A stretch of DNA of 64,000 bases from Punica granatum (taxonomy: Eukaryota > Streptophyta > Magnoliopsida > Myrtales > Lythraceae). The position numbers and the translations under genes are program-made. Positions 36,701 to 47,597 of this stretch are shown piece after piece (positions within the stretch are counted from its first letter, which is position 1; every line of letters begins with the position of its first letter). The stretch covers positions 17,024,274-17,088,273 of the forward strand of contig NC_045129.1 in assembly GCF_007655135.1 (NCBI RefSeq), read 5' to 3'. The notes below the pieces were generated by a model. It was not told the origin of the DNA, did no database searches, and saw only the letters and a program-made list of their open reading frames with translations.

Positions 36701-38356
36701 TTAACTGAGAGAAAGCAGCAAGAAGCAAGTGCTAGAAATAAATGACATAAGAAAGAAACAATAGATGTATGGAGCCAATACGAGCATCAATAGAAGAACT
36801 CCTGACTTCATTATTGTGTACATCACTTTAAATCATTAGGCCTTTAGCACTCCTCAGGATCGATAACATCAATAACACATATATAAGCATTAAATGGCGA
36901 CTATCCCCCTAATCTGCGACCTCATCATCCTAGAGAATAATGCCTTCTCACAATATTACACTCTCATCGTTAGATGATAACTTGTGGACTAATGAACTCG
37001 AGTTTTTCAGTAGAATAAGTGAGTGAATAGAAGAATCAACTTGTGTTCTCAATCAAAATTGAACCTCATAGATGATTAATATCGAAGAGAACTTACATAG
37101 GTACCTTGTCGATTGAAGAGTGGAGGACTAAGAGACCATTGTGGATTGACTATGGGCTTCATACTTCAAGTGCTTAGTGTACTTGATTCTCCATCTCTTC
37201 ATGTTCTTTTCTTGTATCATTCCAATAGGAATAAATACACTATAACATAATATGAATAATCTACTGGAGCCTTTCGAAAACTACATGTTGTTAATTGATG
37301 TATAAACTCTTTTAGCATAAAAAATAGGAGCTTATTGCAACTATTAATCAAGAGGACTAATCCCACTCTTTCGAATCAACTAATTTAGCAATCATTACTT
37401 TGTTGATTTTTAATTTCCAACTAAAAGAAACCTTTGTTAATTTTTAGACGCAGGCAACAACGGTTATAAGCTAATCCACTCAACTTTCTTCAATCAACTT
37501 ATCATGAACATCACCAAGTCTAGACTGTACAAACAACAAAAGATTTGCATTGGTGAATACATATTTTTGAAAGAACAAACTTTTGACACCGTTTGAAAAT
37601 AGCTAGTAAATATTATTTTTGGGGTTGCTATTGGTTTGACTACATACTAAATTGGGAATCATTATCTCCTACATGGCCAAACAAAGCCCAGAAACAAAAT
37701 CCAAACCTGAGTTTTACAATGTGTCTGAAATAAAAGCCATCCTAAACCAATTAGCCGAATATGCACTTCAGTTGCATACGCAGGGAATGTATGGGGCAAT
37801 ATATCGAACACTTTATGGGCTCAAAGGTCAGGTTGGCTAGAAATGTTCAATAACTCCAAAGGAGATAAAACGTGGAACAAAGAGCAACAGGTTTTTAATA
37901 GATCAAGATGCAAGCATTGAAAGAACACAAAAGCAATGTTGGGTATGAAAATTTGAGCACCCATCCAAAGAACAAGAAGGGACGATATTTTACCTTAATA
38001 GTTTGTCCTATTTAAAGAGTGGACCATGGAATGGCTGAACCGAATGTATCTGCGCTACAGGGCTGATCAGGTCGAGCAAATTAGGAAGGCCAATTAACAC
38101 AGAGCGAGATTGTGCGGGAAGAAATGCGTAGAACAGCGTTGTGAGGAGAATGCGCCGAGGAGAAGAGCGGAGCCAAGGATGCGATGTTGTGAGGCCGGTA
38201 GAGAGGAGGATTTTTTGGAACGTCTGCAGTGAACAGTTATTAGAGAGTATGGAGTGGTTGAGTTTGGCGAGGCAGCGGATGGATAATTCGAAATTGAGAG
38301 AGCAGGCACGATGGATCCGAAATGAAAGAGCATCATAAGTAACTGACCACGCCGGC
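33765..38356. other. Long intergenic stretch, no gene recognised
   Basis: About 4.6 kb of AT-rich DNA. Short frames at 36146-36358, 37652-37840 (plus) and 38094-38336 (minus) are the best open stretches. The minus-strand sequence around 38000-38340 is GC-balanced and could be a gene remnant, but no family could be named and no splice pattern links it to neighbours. Confidence 0.4.
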
Positions 38357-39095
38357 GACCCCGTTCGAGAGGTAGGCAGCCGGCGGGGCCGCCCCCACTT
38401 CCTCCTCCGATCCTAGTGGGTTTTGCTTTTTCAAAGGAAAAAAAAATTCAACATTTTTTTCTTTGTTTTTGCCCCTAACTCCTTATTTGTTACATAACTC
38501 CCCCAAACAGGTTGCCACGTCAACATTCCGTCCATTCCATCCAATTTTTTGATGGAATATGGACGGAATGCTATGCAGTAGAAAAAATAAAAAATTTGTG
38601 CTATATTAGGAAATGATTTATATTTATGCTGTAGCGTGAAACAATAAAAAAAAAGTGTACATGAAAAACGAAGTTGAGGTGTGTCCGACTTGAATGCCTC
38701 GCAGACGACCCCGATTGAGGGGTAGGCGGCCGGCGGGGCAAGCCCCACCACCTCCTTCGATCCTAGCTGGGTTTTGCTTCTTTTTTTTTTTAATTTAATT
38801 TTCAAAATTTATTTTCTTTGTTTTTGCCCCTAACTTCTTATTTGTTATAAATGTCTCCACAAACAGGCTGCCATGTCAGCATTCTGTCCATTCCCACCAT
38901 TTTTTTTACAGAATATGGACGGAATGCTATGCGGTGAAAAAATAAATTTTCATGTTGTACAAGCAAATGATTTAAATTTCTGCTATAGCGTGAAACAATA
39001 AAAAAATGTGTTGTACTTTGATATTTTCCCATATATATATATATATATATATGAAAAATGGAGTTGAGGTGTGTTCGACTTGAATGCCTCTAAAT
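38357..39095. repeat. Tandem duplication, 350-bp unit with internal hairpin
   Basis: The unit beginning gaccccg...ggcggggc starts at 38357 and again at 38707, the copies being clearly diverged. Each holds an inverted pair around ttccgtccatt and aatatggacggaatgct (38523-38571 and 38878-38929) that could fold into a hairpin. Both end with gagttgaggtgtg...gacttgaatgcctc. The unit is part of an unidentified dispersed repeat. Confidence 0.85.
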
Positions 39096-40214
39096 GTCCG
39101 GATTATTGGACAATATTTTATTGATAATAATCTTTTAATAAATTATTATTTATATAATATTTGATATATCATATTTCTTAAAATTTTTATAATATTAATT
39201 AATTATTAAATTTTTAATTTTTTTCATTTTAAATAAATATTTGTGGATTATGCAGTAATATAAAAGATTATATATTATGCAAACAATATTTTTTCAAGGT
39301 TTGTGTTTAATTTCTTATAGAGGGAAAGAAATCCAAATAAATTTAGAAATGGTGTAATGGAGAGGTACGTATTTTCCGTCCATAGTCAGAGGATATCATT
39401 AGAACCAATAGTCATGTCTATATATAATGAAGATTACAATCCGGAAAAACCTGTCTTTAAATATTAGTAAGGCTAACATTAGAATTAAGGAATGTGGGCA
39501 AACAAATATTATTCTTTAATAATAATAATAAGTCCTAAAAATTATAATTACTGAGAGACACCACTTGAAAAGACATTAAAAATATGTCTAAATACATTTA
39601 ACAGACAAAATAGACCTTTTAAAATATGTTCATATACATTGATATTTTGACAAGATTAATATATGTATCATTTGATAATAAATTAGTATTTTTATATATA
39701 TAGTTGTTGGAGATGGTTCAGGAGTTGGATTTCAACAGCGTGTCTCCCTCTTAGGCAGCTAGTTGTTGCTTTGTTAGGAAAAAAAGTAGCTTAGCAATTT
39801 CTTTTCGATTTTATTCATGTAGTGGATGTACTTGGCAGTTAAAAAAAGCCTCGTGTTGTTTTTTAGTCAGACAAGACAGACGTATGTTGCAGTTTCTCTG
39901 CTCTCTCTTGATTCTGCGCCTTGAGTGAGTGTGTGTAGGTGCTACTTGCTCGAGTAGCTTCGCACTATCAATAATGGATATACAAAAAATAATCTATAAG
40001 ACTTCGTGCGCGTGGGCTTCATTTTAAAATTAATTTTACTTTTAATTTCACGCGTAGTGGTGCTCGTGATCTAATATATATATATATAGATAGATAGAAC
40101 ATATACATTAATCTCTTCGTAATTTTATACCTTCTGATATTGCGGAGGGAGCAAGTGGGTGTACAGTGGCAGCAAGGCCCCTCCACCTTCCCATACGAGG
40201 CCAAAGTCGACTTT
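39096..40214. other. Intergenic, no gene recognised
   Basis: AT-rich to about 39715. From 39718 a less AT-rich segment starting TGTTGGAGATGG and running to about 39985 looks like one end of a retrotransposon terminal repeat, but no partner or primer site is identified. Confidence 0.4.
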
Positions 40215-40530
40215 AAGGTGCGTTTGTTTTCGCAACAAAATTTAACTCAACTCAACTCAACTTCATTTATTTTCAATTCAACATCACAATCGTTACTTTT
40301 TTTTTATTTTTTAAATATTTTTAACCATTCAATTCAATTTTTAATATTAAATTCTCTCAACTATTCATTACTTTTTCACGATTCAACAACATAATCATTA
40401 CTTAATCATTATTTTCTCTCAATTATTTATTACTTTTTCACACTTTTTCTCATAATTCAACAATACAATTATTACAAACCAATTAAAATCAAAACTCAAT
40501 TCAACTCAACTCTCAATCCAAACACACTCT
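40215..40530. mobile_element. Miniature inverted-repeat element, 0.3 kb
   Basis: Left end AAGGTGCGTTTGTTTTCGC and right end read inward AGAGTGTGTTTGGATTGAG are partners, each followed by an ACTCAACTCAAC-type repeat in inverse orientation. The interior is AT-rich with repeated attcaa/ttacttttt phrases. Non-coding. Confidence 0.7.
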
Positions 40531-40563
40531 AATTGCTTATAAATAAAATGAGGAGGCCCAAAC

Positions 40564-40713
40564 TAGGGGTGATCGTTCCGGATATATATATATATATATA
40601 TATATATTTAATGATATTTGGATCCTACCTTGTAAGGGATCGGTTCCAAAATTTTGGAATCAGACCCTATCCTATTCAATCCTGAAACCGAAACCTACTC
40701 GGAACTTGTATTA
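40564..40713. mobile_element. Truncated hAT-like element end
   Basis: It starts TAGGGGTGATCG and runs through ggttccaaaattttggaa and gaaacctactcgga, matching the right end of the 8037-9930 element read inward. It contains a TA run (40583-40608). It stops abruptly where the Pack-MULE-like element begins, and no remaining part is seen beyond that element. Confidence 0.75.
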
Positions 40714-41740
40714 TCCCTTAAATATACACTGCAAGGCAAATTGGTCCTTGAAATATATTATGTGTACTAATTAGTCCGAACGTTTCAAATATTTGAACCA
40801 ATTGGTCTTTCCGTTCGAATAAATGCTGGTCCCTGACGGAGTTTGCCTCTCACGGCCGTTAACTGGCACAGTGAGGTCGTCCATAACCTGTGAAGCCCTC
40901 ATCCCTTTCCCTGTTACAGACAATCCTAAAACCCGACAAGAAGAACGCAAAACAGCAAAGAATGCAAAACAACAAAAAAAACTTTCTTCCTGGAAGATTT
41001 TTGGCCGTCTTTCAGTTTCATGCTTTCCTCCAGCTTCCTTTCCTCCCTCCTTTCCTACTACTAAACCTCGGTGGCACTTCCGCCTGCTCGGATTGATTGT
41101 CTGCTTCTGTTGTGTCTGAATTTCGATCTCATCTTCTTCGTATCGAGCTCTTGATTCAGCTTATTCTTCGCTGCTCTGTCCCGCTCGTGTTCCAGTGGCT
41201 TCTCCTTAGCATCGTAAGCTTCTGACCCTATATTCTGCTGCAGAAATGTCCTTACCCGTGTAATGAGATTCTCATGAAAGCTTCGCAATTCGGACGAATT
41301 TGGTTGTATTAGCATTGTGCTGAAATTGTGAAGGAATTTCTTAGGCAATTGTTTGAGGAGCTAGAACAGTAGCAGGAAAATCGGGAGGTGAGGCGTATTT
41401 CCTAGATCACTTCAGGCGTATGCTCACCTGATCCAAGGAAGAGATGGGCGTCGTGCTGTTGATGTAACGATTCAACCAAACAACACACAGAACATCCTTT
41501 TGAGAACATTAAGGAAAGAACAGAGCTAGTCGATGCTCTACACAAGAACCGAACTCTGTCTAATCTCCCTAAGATCACCCAGGTTAGGCCTTCTTCCTTA
41601 TGAAACTTTAGAATTCTACTGTGAAAAACTGAAACGAAGACGAAAGATGATCTTACGCTTAACGATCACTAGTATGAGGAGTTCGTCATTAAGTAAGTCC
41701 TTCGTGGTTTGTTGTTTGATGCAGCCGACACTGATAATAT

Positions 41741-41792
<52 letters not shown>
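41741..41792. repeat. Poly-G run of 52 bases
   Basis: An uninterrupted run of 52 G inside the Pack-MULE-like element. Its reported length may be an assembly or base-calling product. If real it is a strong G-quadruplex and replication-slippage site. Confidence 0.95.
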
Positions 41793-41793
<1 letters not shown>

Positions 41794-42447
41794 ATATGAC
41801 CAAATCTTCCAATTGAGGCTCACAGGCTAAAGTGGTACCATCAACCGGGCTCTTTTCAAGTATTTGAACTGAACGAAAGGAGAAGAAACCTGGATATGGA
41901 AGAAAGCACCATCTAAATGAGCCAAGACTCCAGGAGTATTCTAGGCTAATAATATGGTAGGAGAGGTACAGAGATATTTTACGCAAAAAGTAAAACAAAG
42001 AAGAGCAGAGACAAGTAGAAGTTACTGGCCCGGCTCAAATTCTGAAATTATAAAATTAATGCCAAAAACAGAAAAAAAAAACAATGTTTAAACAACTTCG
42101 ACACAATCAACAGCATAGGAAAAAATTTCCCGATGATCCTAACATACTAAAGACTGTTTTTGGAGTTATTCAAGTACTCCACAAGTCAACTGACATCTGA
42201 ATATTCAGTCTCCAAGTAAACTATGTATTACATTTTCACGTCACAATAAATTACTTGCATAGCCTGCAAAACCTTTTGAATTTCACCCAGCTCCTTCTCA
42301 AGAATGTCCTCTTGAGCTGCTAATGCACGGGTGGCCTCTGAATTCTTCTGAGCCAAGACTGCAGTCTTGACACCAAAAGCGAAATGTAAAATAGACTTTT
42401 AGTCCCTTCAATCAGTCTTACACAAGATTAGACAACCTCGTCTCAGG

Positions 42448-42774
42448 TTAACAAGTAATAGAATAATTCAACGCTCTCAAATTTACGGCCGGGAATCCAA
42501 TGATCATGCCAAAAATTGTCCCAGGGAAGAATAAAGTTGTAGGCACCGCGTAAAAGAACCAAATAAGTGTTGAGAGCACATATTTTAAATGGTCCTGTCG
42601 CTGGATATGCTGCTGAAAGAGCTCAGCCTCTCCTATAGTCTTAAGAAACTAATGTTCAACTTGGGATAATCTATGAGATCTTTGAATACTCAATCTAATC
42701 CGACAATTCATTCCTTGAGCAACATCTAAATTGTAAGCTCCTTCAAGAGGTTCTGGAAAGTGGAGCCAAGACAT
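42448..42774 (-). pseudogene. Captured 108-codon open stretch with one membrane segment
   Basis: One minus-strand frame from ATG at 42774 to TAA at 42448 is broken by only one TAG, after QVEH. It reads naturally as protein: LEGAYNLDVAQGMN, FLKTIGEAELFQQHIQRQDH, then a hydrophobic segment LIWFFYAVPTTLFFPGTIFG of one transmembrane span. It sits in the space between the two captured exons of the previous entry, on the same strand. It could be a piece of the same host gene, a second captured gene, or an intron remnant. No family is recognised. Confidence 0.4.
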
Positions 42775-42796
42775 ATATATATATATATATATATAT
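42773..42796. repeat. (TA)n microsatellite
   Basis: Short TA run inside the Pack-MULE-like element. Confidence 0.85.
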
Positions 42797-44008
42797 CGAC
42801 AAATCCCTAAGCTAATGGAAACATATGTCAATTTGTAATGAAGGCCCAATTTCTTTGATTTTCTAAATATATCATTTCTGTTGGCAGAAGTATATGATTT
42901 GAAACTATATGTACAAATGATATCCCCTTATTCAGACCACTCTCTCATACAGAACTATACTAATCCTTACAGCAAAACGGGAGATCAAAGTATGTAAGAT
43001 TAGGTCTTTTCTGGCTCAAAATCAAACATTTTCTGCACAAGTTTGTAGGAAATGATGACAAGAGCTAGACTTTATCGCTTAATATACAAAACAAGCAATA
43101 AATCAGTGCTAGAAATAATCAGAACAATGATAAACTCACAACCTCAGCTATTGGTTCTTTCAATGCTTTCCGAGTAAGCCGAAACCTAATCCCGAGCTTC
43201 TCGAGCTACCGCGACAAGCCCCGTATTATTGTTGCAGAGCTTCTCAGATCCTCCTCCAATTTCTCAACTCTCTCCACCAAATTCAAATCCCGACCAGTTG
43301 AGGAAGTGCCGCCGGGGTTTAATAGTAGGAAAGGAGGGAGGAAAGGAAGCAGGAGGAGAGCATGAAACTGAAAGACGGCCAAAAATCTTCCAGGAAGAAG
43401 GTTTTTTTGCTGTTTTGCGTTCTTCTTGTCAGGTTGTAACAGGGAAAGGGAAAGGGATGAAGGCTTCACAGGTCAGGGACGACGTCACTGTGCCAGTTAA
43501 CGGCCGTGAGAGGCAAACTCCGTCAGGGACCAGCATTTATTCAAACGGAAGGACCAATTGGTTCAAACGTTTGAAACGTTCGGACTAATTAGTACAAAGA
43601 ATATATTTCAGGGACCAATTTGCCTTGCGGTGTATATTTCAGTGACGAAATTTTCAATTTCGTCCTTGTTCTTCCATGAACACAATCATCAAATCCGAAT
43701 ATTCAACAGGGCATCGAAGCTAGAGAGAGAATATGAGCGAAGTAGGTCCGAAGCTGTACGCAAACAAACATAAGAAAGGCAATCTCTCTGTCTCTCATTC
43801 GAATTCGATTCTTTGCTTTCTTAACTGGAAGAAGGAGGAGGAGGAGGAGCTGCTACTGCTGCTTCTGTTTCACCAGTTCAAATAGCCTCTTGATTGTTCT
43901 CTCTTTCTCTGTTTTTTTTTTTTTGGGGTATTTCGTTCCCATGGAACAGCACAGTTGAAGCAGGTCCACGAGCTGAAGCAGGTCGATGCCGCTGCAAGGT
44001 CGTACACT

Positions 44009-44114
44009 ATGGGGACTCCGCCTCCCCAGCCACCTCCGCCCCCCAAGGAGTCCTTCGCCCGGCTCTATAAGTTCCTTTGGCCTCTTCTACTGACCGTCAA
44101 TCTCGCTTTTGGAG
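44009..44114 (+). CDS. Orphan first exon of a small predicted membrane protein
   Basis: From the ATG at 44009 the frame reads MGTPPPQPPPPPKESFARLY and KFLWPLLLTVNLAFG, a proline-rich head followed by one hydrophobic span, then a GT donor after GGAG at 44114 (phase 1). I recall plant proteins with a similar short Pro-rich start, a single span and a charged tail, but cannot give a name. A CT-rich leader with a long T-run (43912-43924) precedes it, and an upstream in-frame ATG at 43955 is possible. No convincing second exon was found downstream; the hAT-like element at 45363 and the Mutator remnant at 48.4-50.8 kb lie where it would be expected. The gene is either broken or has a very long intron that ends outside what I could recognise. 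Confidence 0.45.
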
Positions 44115-45354
44115 GTCCTATCCCATTCCAATTTGTAATTATGCCCATCTCTTTGTTTCTGATTTGCCTTTTGGATGCTTCTATGCTCGCCCTTCGATAC
44201 GATAGTTTGCTATACATGATGCATCTGTACGGCTGATCTTGTCACTATAGCTGAGCGGCTTTGTTGGGGAAATAATGCTGTGCTTGCTTGCCTGTGATTA
44301 TCGAATCGAATGCATGTAGTACTGAATGCTGTACGCAACTTTCTGCTGTTGCTGGTTTTTGCTCTTTTTATGTCTCTTCTAGCTATGCTGCTGTTGTTGG
44401 TAGATCAATGTTTTACTTCCTTAAGATTCATCAAAGAGTCGAATTTTTTTTTTCCCGATGCTGTAGTATCGAGCTGGTTTATAAGAGTCTTGGCGAGATG
44501 TGAACTCTCAAACAGAGTCTCTTTAAATTCTTGGGGCTTAACACGTTCGGTTCCACTTCACAGCAAGATTCAATTTTTGTGAATTGTGACAGTAGGTCAT
44601 GGAACTTGCGTTGGCAATTTCCTTTGATGAGTTCTGGAAGTGTAAAGGCTTTGCTTTAATCTTCTTTGGGCTACATAGGAGGTCTTTGATTAGCAGGTTC
44701 TTCATGGCCTTATTTGGACTTATGGCACCATATACTGAAGCAGAATTAAGCCATTAAAAGCGACTTAGAACTTGTCACGCATAATTACATGCTTGTCTCG
44801 TCGCCAAATTCCAATTTCTGGTTAGGCTGGCTTTAGTTTTGTGAATTTTGCCTTCAACTCGAGTCTATGGATTGTTATGTGCCAATGTTATCATCCTCGT
44901 CTTGTACTTCTATTGTTTGACTTTGCTGCTTAATGCTTAAATAAGTCGAGGAATGCGTCTACATGATCTAGATCAATGAAATATTAGTTCTAAAACCGTG
45001 CTACTTAATTTGTGTGGCCTCCCAATTTTTCAGCTGCGTTTCTGTTTAGATGGGTTAATTGGACTTTGGACAGACTCGGGAGAGGCTAATAGAAAGGATT
45101 GATTATATAACCTGTCTCCAGGGGCATCTGCAGATGTTTAATCGTTTCCATGACATTATCTCTGGCCATCATTTCGAACCCTCAACATTTCCATTTCCCC
45201 AGTAAGTTCTCTATGCATTACTCATTTTCTATTAACCATTACATTCGAATATTATTAATATCATTATTATTTCTAAGGAATTTACATTGTCCAGTCTCAA
45301 TTTCAACAGACTTAATTTCTTCTACCATAGCATCAAATATATTCTCAAACATCT
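44115..45354. other. Probable intron or orphaned downstream DNA
   Basis: T-rich sequence of intron-like composition follows the orphan exon. Small open frames at 44288-44582 and 45150-45446 are not convincing. Nothing else is identified. Confidence 0.4.
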
Positions 45355-45690
45355 CATGTGTCTATGGCCGGCAGTATTTGACACGACACGATAACACGAC
45401 ATGGATACGATACAGAGTTAAACGGGTTCGGGTTGGGATTTTTTGATATTCGGTCTAAACGGGTTCAACTCGTTTAGACACGGTTAATAAACGTGTCTTA
45501 ACGGGTTGAACCCGTATAATCCGATTATACACGATTAAACCTGTTTATTTAGACGTATTTAATCATGTTGTTTAATCGTGTAACCTATTAATCCGTTTAT
45601 CTAACTGAATTTACCAAAATACACTTCCACTAACCTTAATTTTGAAATTTCCTCTTCCTGTAAACTTGTTCACCAGATTCATTCAACTTG

Positions 45691-46274
45691 AGCTTCCAAT
45701 TCCAGTCTTCCAGATCCCAAATTTCCGTTCCGCCTCCACCTAAGTCACGAAGCCTCCACAGTCCTGAATCCTTCCGTCATTCTGCTCGACCTCGACCCCG
45801 GCTCGGCCCGGCAACCTCGGCCCCGCAACCGCGACCCTGCGACCCTTGACTCAAGCCCTCTCTCCGACCTCAGACAAAGCGACGTCACCTCGATCCTCGA
45901 CCTCAGACGAAGTCGACCTCGACCCCGGCTCGGCCCCGCAACCTCGACCCCGGCTCGGCCCCACAACCCCGACCCAACTTCGAGCTTCCAATTCCAGTCT
46001 TCCAGATCCCAAATTTCCGTTCCGCCTCCACCTAAGTCACGAAGCCTCCACAGTCTTGAATCCTTCCGTCATTCTGCTCGACCTCGACCCCGGCTCGGCC
46101 CGGCAACCTCGGCCCCGCAACCGCGACCCCGCGACCCTCGACTCAAGCCCTCTCTCCAACCTCAGACAAAGCGACGTCACCTCGATCCTCGACCTCAGAC
46201 GAAGTCGACCTCGACCCCGGCTGGGCCCCGCAACCTCGACCCCGGCTCGGCCCCGCAACCCCGACCCCGGCTCG
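45691..46274. repeat. Tandem duplication, 292-bp GC-rich unit
   Basis: Copies begin agcttccaattccagtcttc at 45691 and 45983 and are nearly identical. Much of the unit is built from gaccccggctcggcccc phrases. Long open frames on both strands here (Arg/Pro/Ser/Gly-rich) are a by-product of the repeat composition. Confidence 0.92.
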
Positions 46275-46309
46275 GCCCCGCAACCCCGACCCCGGCTCGA
46301 CCCCGCGAC
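46210..46309. repeat. Minisatellite, four 25-bp units
   Basis: Four consecutive units of the form cycgaccccggctcggcccc + gcaac, with one or two base differences each, at the right end of the second 292-bp copy. Confidence 0.85.
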
Positions 46310-47597
46310 CTTGGCCCTATGAGTGGGTGTCCTCATGCGTTGGTTTCCCTTTCGATTTGAGAAATGTTTGTTGTCTACATCCGTCCTTATTGGAGCAAGA
46401 TCAAACCATGCTGAGTAACTAGCACTTGGAATTCCCATTTATTGGCTTTGCTCTTTTCTTCTTGCTGCTTTCGATAGATTGCTTTTACTTTAGAAATTTA
46501 ATTTCTTGCCTTCTTTTTTGTCACGTTCTCTAGTTATCATTTTCCTTGATACCAATAGGACAATTGAGCATCTCTACTAATTTAAAATTCCGATTTAGGT
46601 ATTGTCTTTGATGTCATCGCTCTACATTACCTAAAAAAACAACAATATATTAGTGAAAACAAGAATTTAAACAGAGATGATTCATTCTCCCTGCGCCTCA
46701 ATTTTCAGCTGTTCTCGCTTTTCATGCTGGGATGATGGTCGAAAATTTCTCTCTTTAAAGCTGTACCACATGCTTTTGCCCTTCCATAATCGACAAGTAT
46801 TGGCCTTTAGGCGAGAGAAAATCTGTGTCTTGTCCAGTAGATGAGGATTCTTATAATTTCCCCGTTAATGTTTGATGAAATTTTTTACTCTTGATGCTTC
46901 CTGGTGGCGGTTTGGCTGATTGTGGTTTAAGGCTCCCTTTCGGTATGCGTTGCGAACACTTTCATTTGCGTGTTCTTTCATTTTGGAAGCGCAATGATAT
47001 GATGCTGTTACAAGTTATTGTAATCTATTTTAAGACTAGACTTATATCTCACGATCTTTCTTCTTCCTCGATTATGGTCCATTTCTATGAATATCCTTGA
47101 AGCAAGTTTACTTGCTTTCTCATATATGCGTCACTAAAAAATGAAATGAGCATGATTAACTTTTTAGAAATTTTTGTTTGGAATAAACGGGTCGTAATCG
47201 TGTTAATGTGTCGAATAAACGTGTCATGTTAACGTGTTGAATAAACGGATCGTGTTAACGTGTCCGGGTAATCGGGTTGATCGAATAAACGGGTCATGTT
47301 AACGTGTTCGGGTAACCGGATTGATCGAATAAACGGGTTGTGTTAACTTGTTCAAGTAACCAGTTATAATCGTGTCGTGTATGGACACGTGTACTTATTA
47401 TGATACGTTTCGATAAACAGGTTTAAACGAAACATGTCCGGGTTGACACGGATATAAACAGGTCGTGTTCGTGTTTCCAAAACTTGACCCGTTTAATAAT
47501 CGTGACGTGTACGGATTATGACTTCGATGACACGAATCCGTTTAGATACGACATGTATAAACACAACACGACATGAATTGCTACCCCTACATGTGTC

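Larger units (their letters stand above)
42255..43290 (-). pseudogene. Two captured exons of an unnamed coiled-coil plant protein
   Basis: On the minus strand, an exon from about 43290 to 43143 reads DLNLVERVEKLEEDLRSS... and ...LEKLGIRFRLTRKALKEPIAE. A GT donor follows at once. The second exon, 42365-42255, is exactly 37 codons (TAVLAQKNSEATRALAAQED, then ILEKELGEIQKVLQAMQ), bounded by AG and GTAATT. The phase is 0 at both ends, so the exons join in frame. The heptad-like acidic/leucine pattern predicts a coiled coil. An in-frame TAG interrupts the first exon between LSR and LEK. Preserved splice sites show the copy came from genomic DNA rather than mRNA. The sequence feels like a conserved plant protein, but I cannot name it. 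Confidence 0.65.
40712..43668. mobile_element. Pack-MULE-like element, about 3 kb, with ~365-bp inverted ends
   Basis: The left arm (40712-41076) and right arm (43305-43668) are long inverted copies: shared phrases include gcaaggcaaattggtcc, actaattagtccgaacg, aatgctggtccctgacgg, gttaacggccgtgagagg inverted, and ttcctggaagatttttggc. The right arm extends further outward than the left, whose outer end seems lost at the junction with the hAT fragment. Long arms, absent transposase and captured host exons inside (separate entries) fit a Mutator-like gene-capturing element. No clear 9-bp duplication can be shown because of the damaged left end. The Met-initiated frames in both arms (40890 plus, 43469 minus) encode the same leader-like peptide because the arms are copies. 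Confidence 0.75.
45363..47589. mobile_element. hAT-like element, 2.2 kb, with perfect 8-bp target duplication
   Basis: The flanks CATGTGTC at 45355-45362 and 47590-47597 are identical 8-mers, the hAT signature. The right end read inward is TAGGGGTAGCAATTCATGTC; the left end TATGGCCGGCAGTATTTGAC is a diverged partner. The subterminal regions of both ends are packed with short CGTGT/ACACG and aaacgggt motifs in many orientations, typical of transposase binding clusters. The interior contains a 292-bp tandem duplication of GC-rich sequence and a 25-bp minisatellite. No transposase is seen. Confidence 0.85.

Noticed and set aside
38094..38338. Overlapping frames with organelle-targeting-like composition
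   Set aside because: Ser/Arg-rich start looked like a transit peptide, but no downstream exon or family match was found on the minus strand.
39718..39990. Solo retrotransposon terminal repeat
   Set aside because: It starts TGTTGG as many do, but no matching CA end, target duplication or second copy could be identified.
41533..41998. Frames encoding poly-Gly or poly-Pro
   Set aside because: They exist only because of the 52-base poly-G run.
45846..46438. Long Arg/Pro/Ser-rich open frames on both strands
   Set aside because: They lie entirely within the 292-bp tandem duplication and 25-bp minisatellite. High GC and repeat periodicity remove stop codons in several frames at once.
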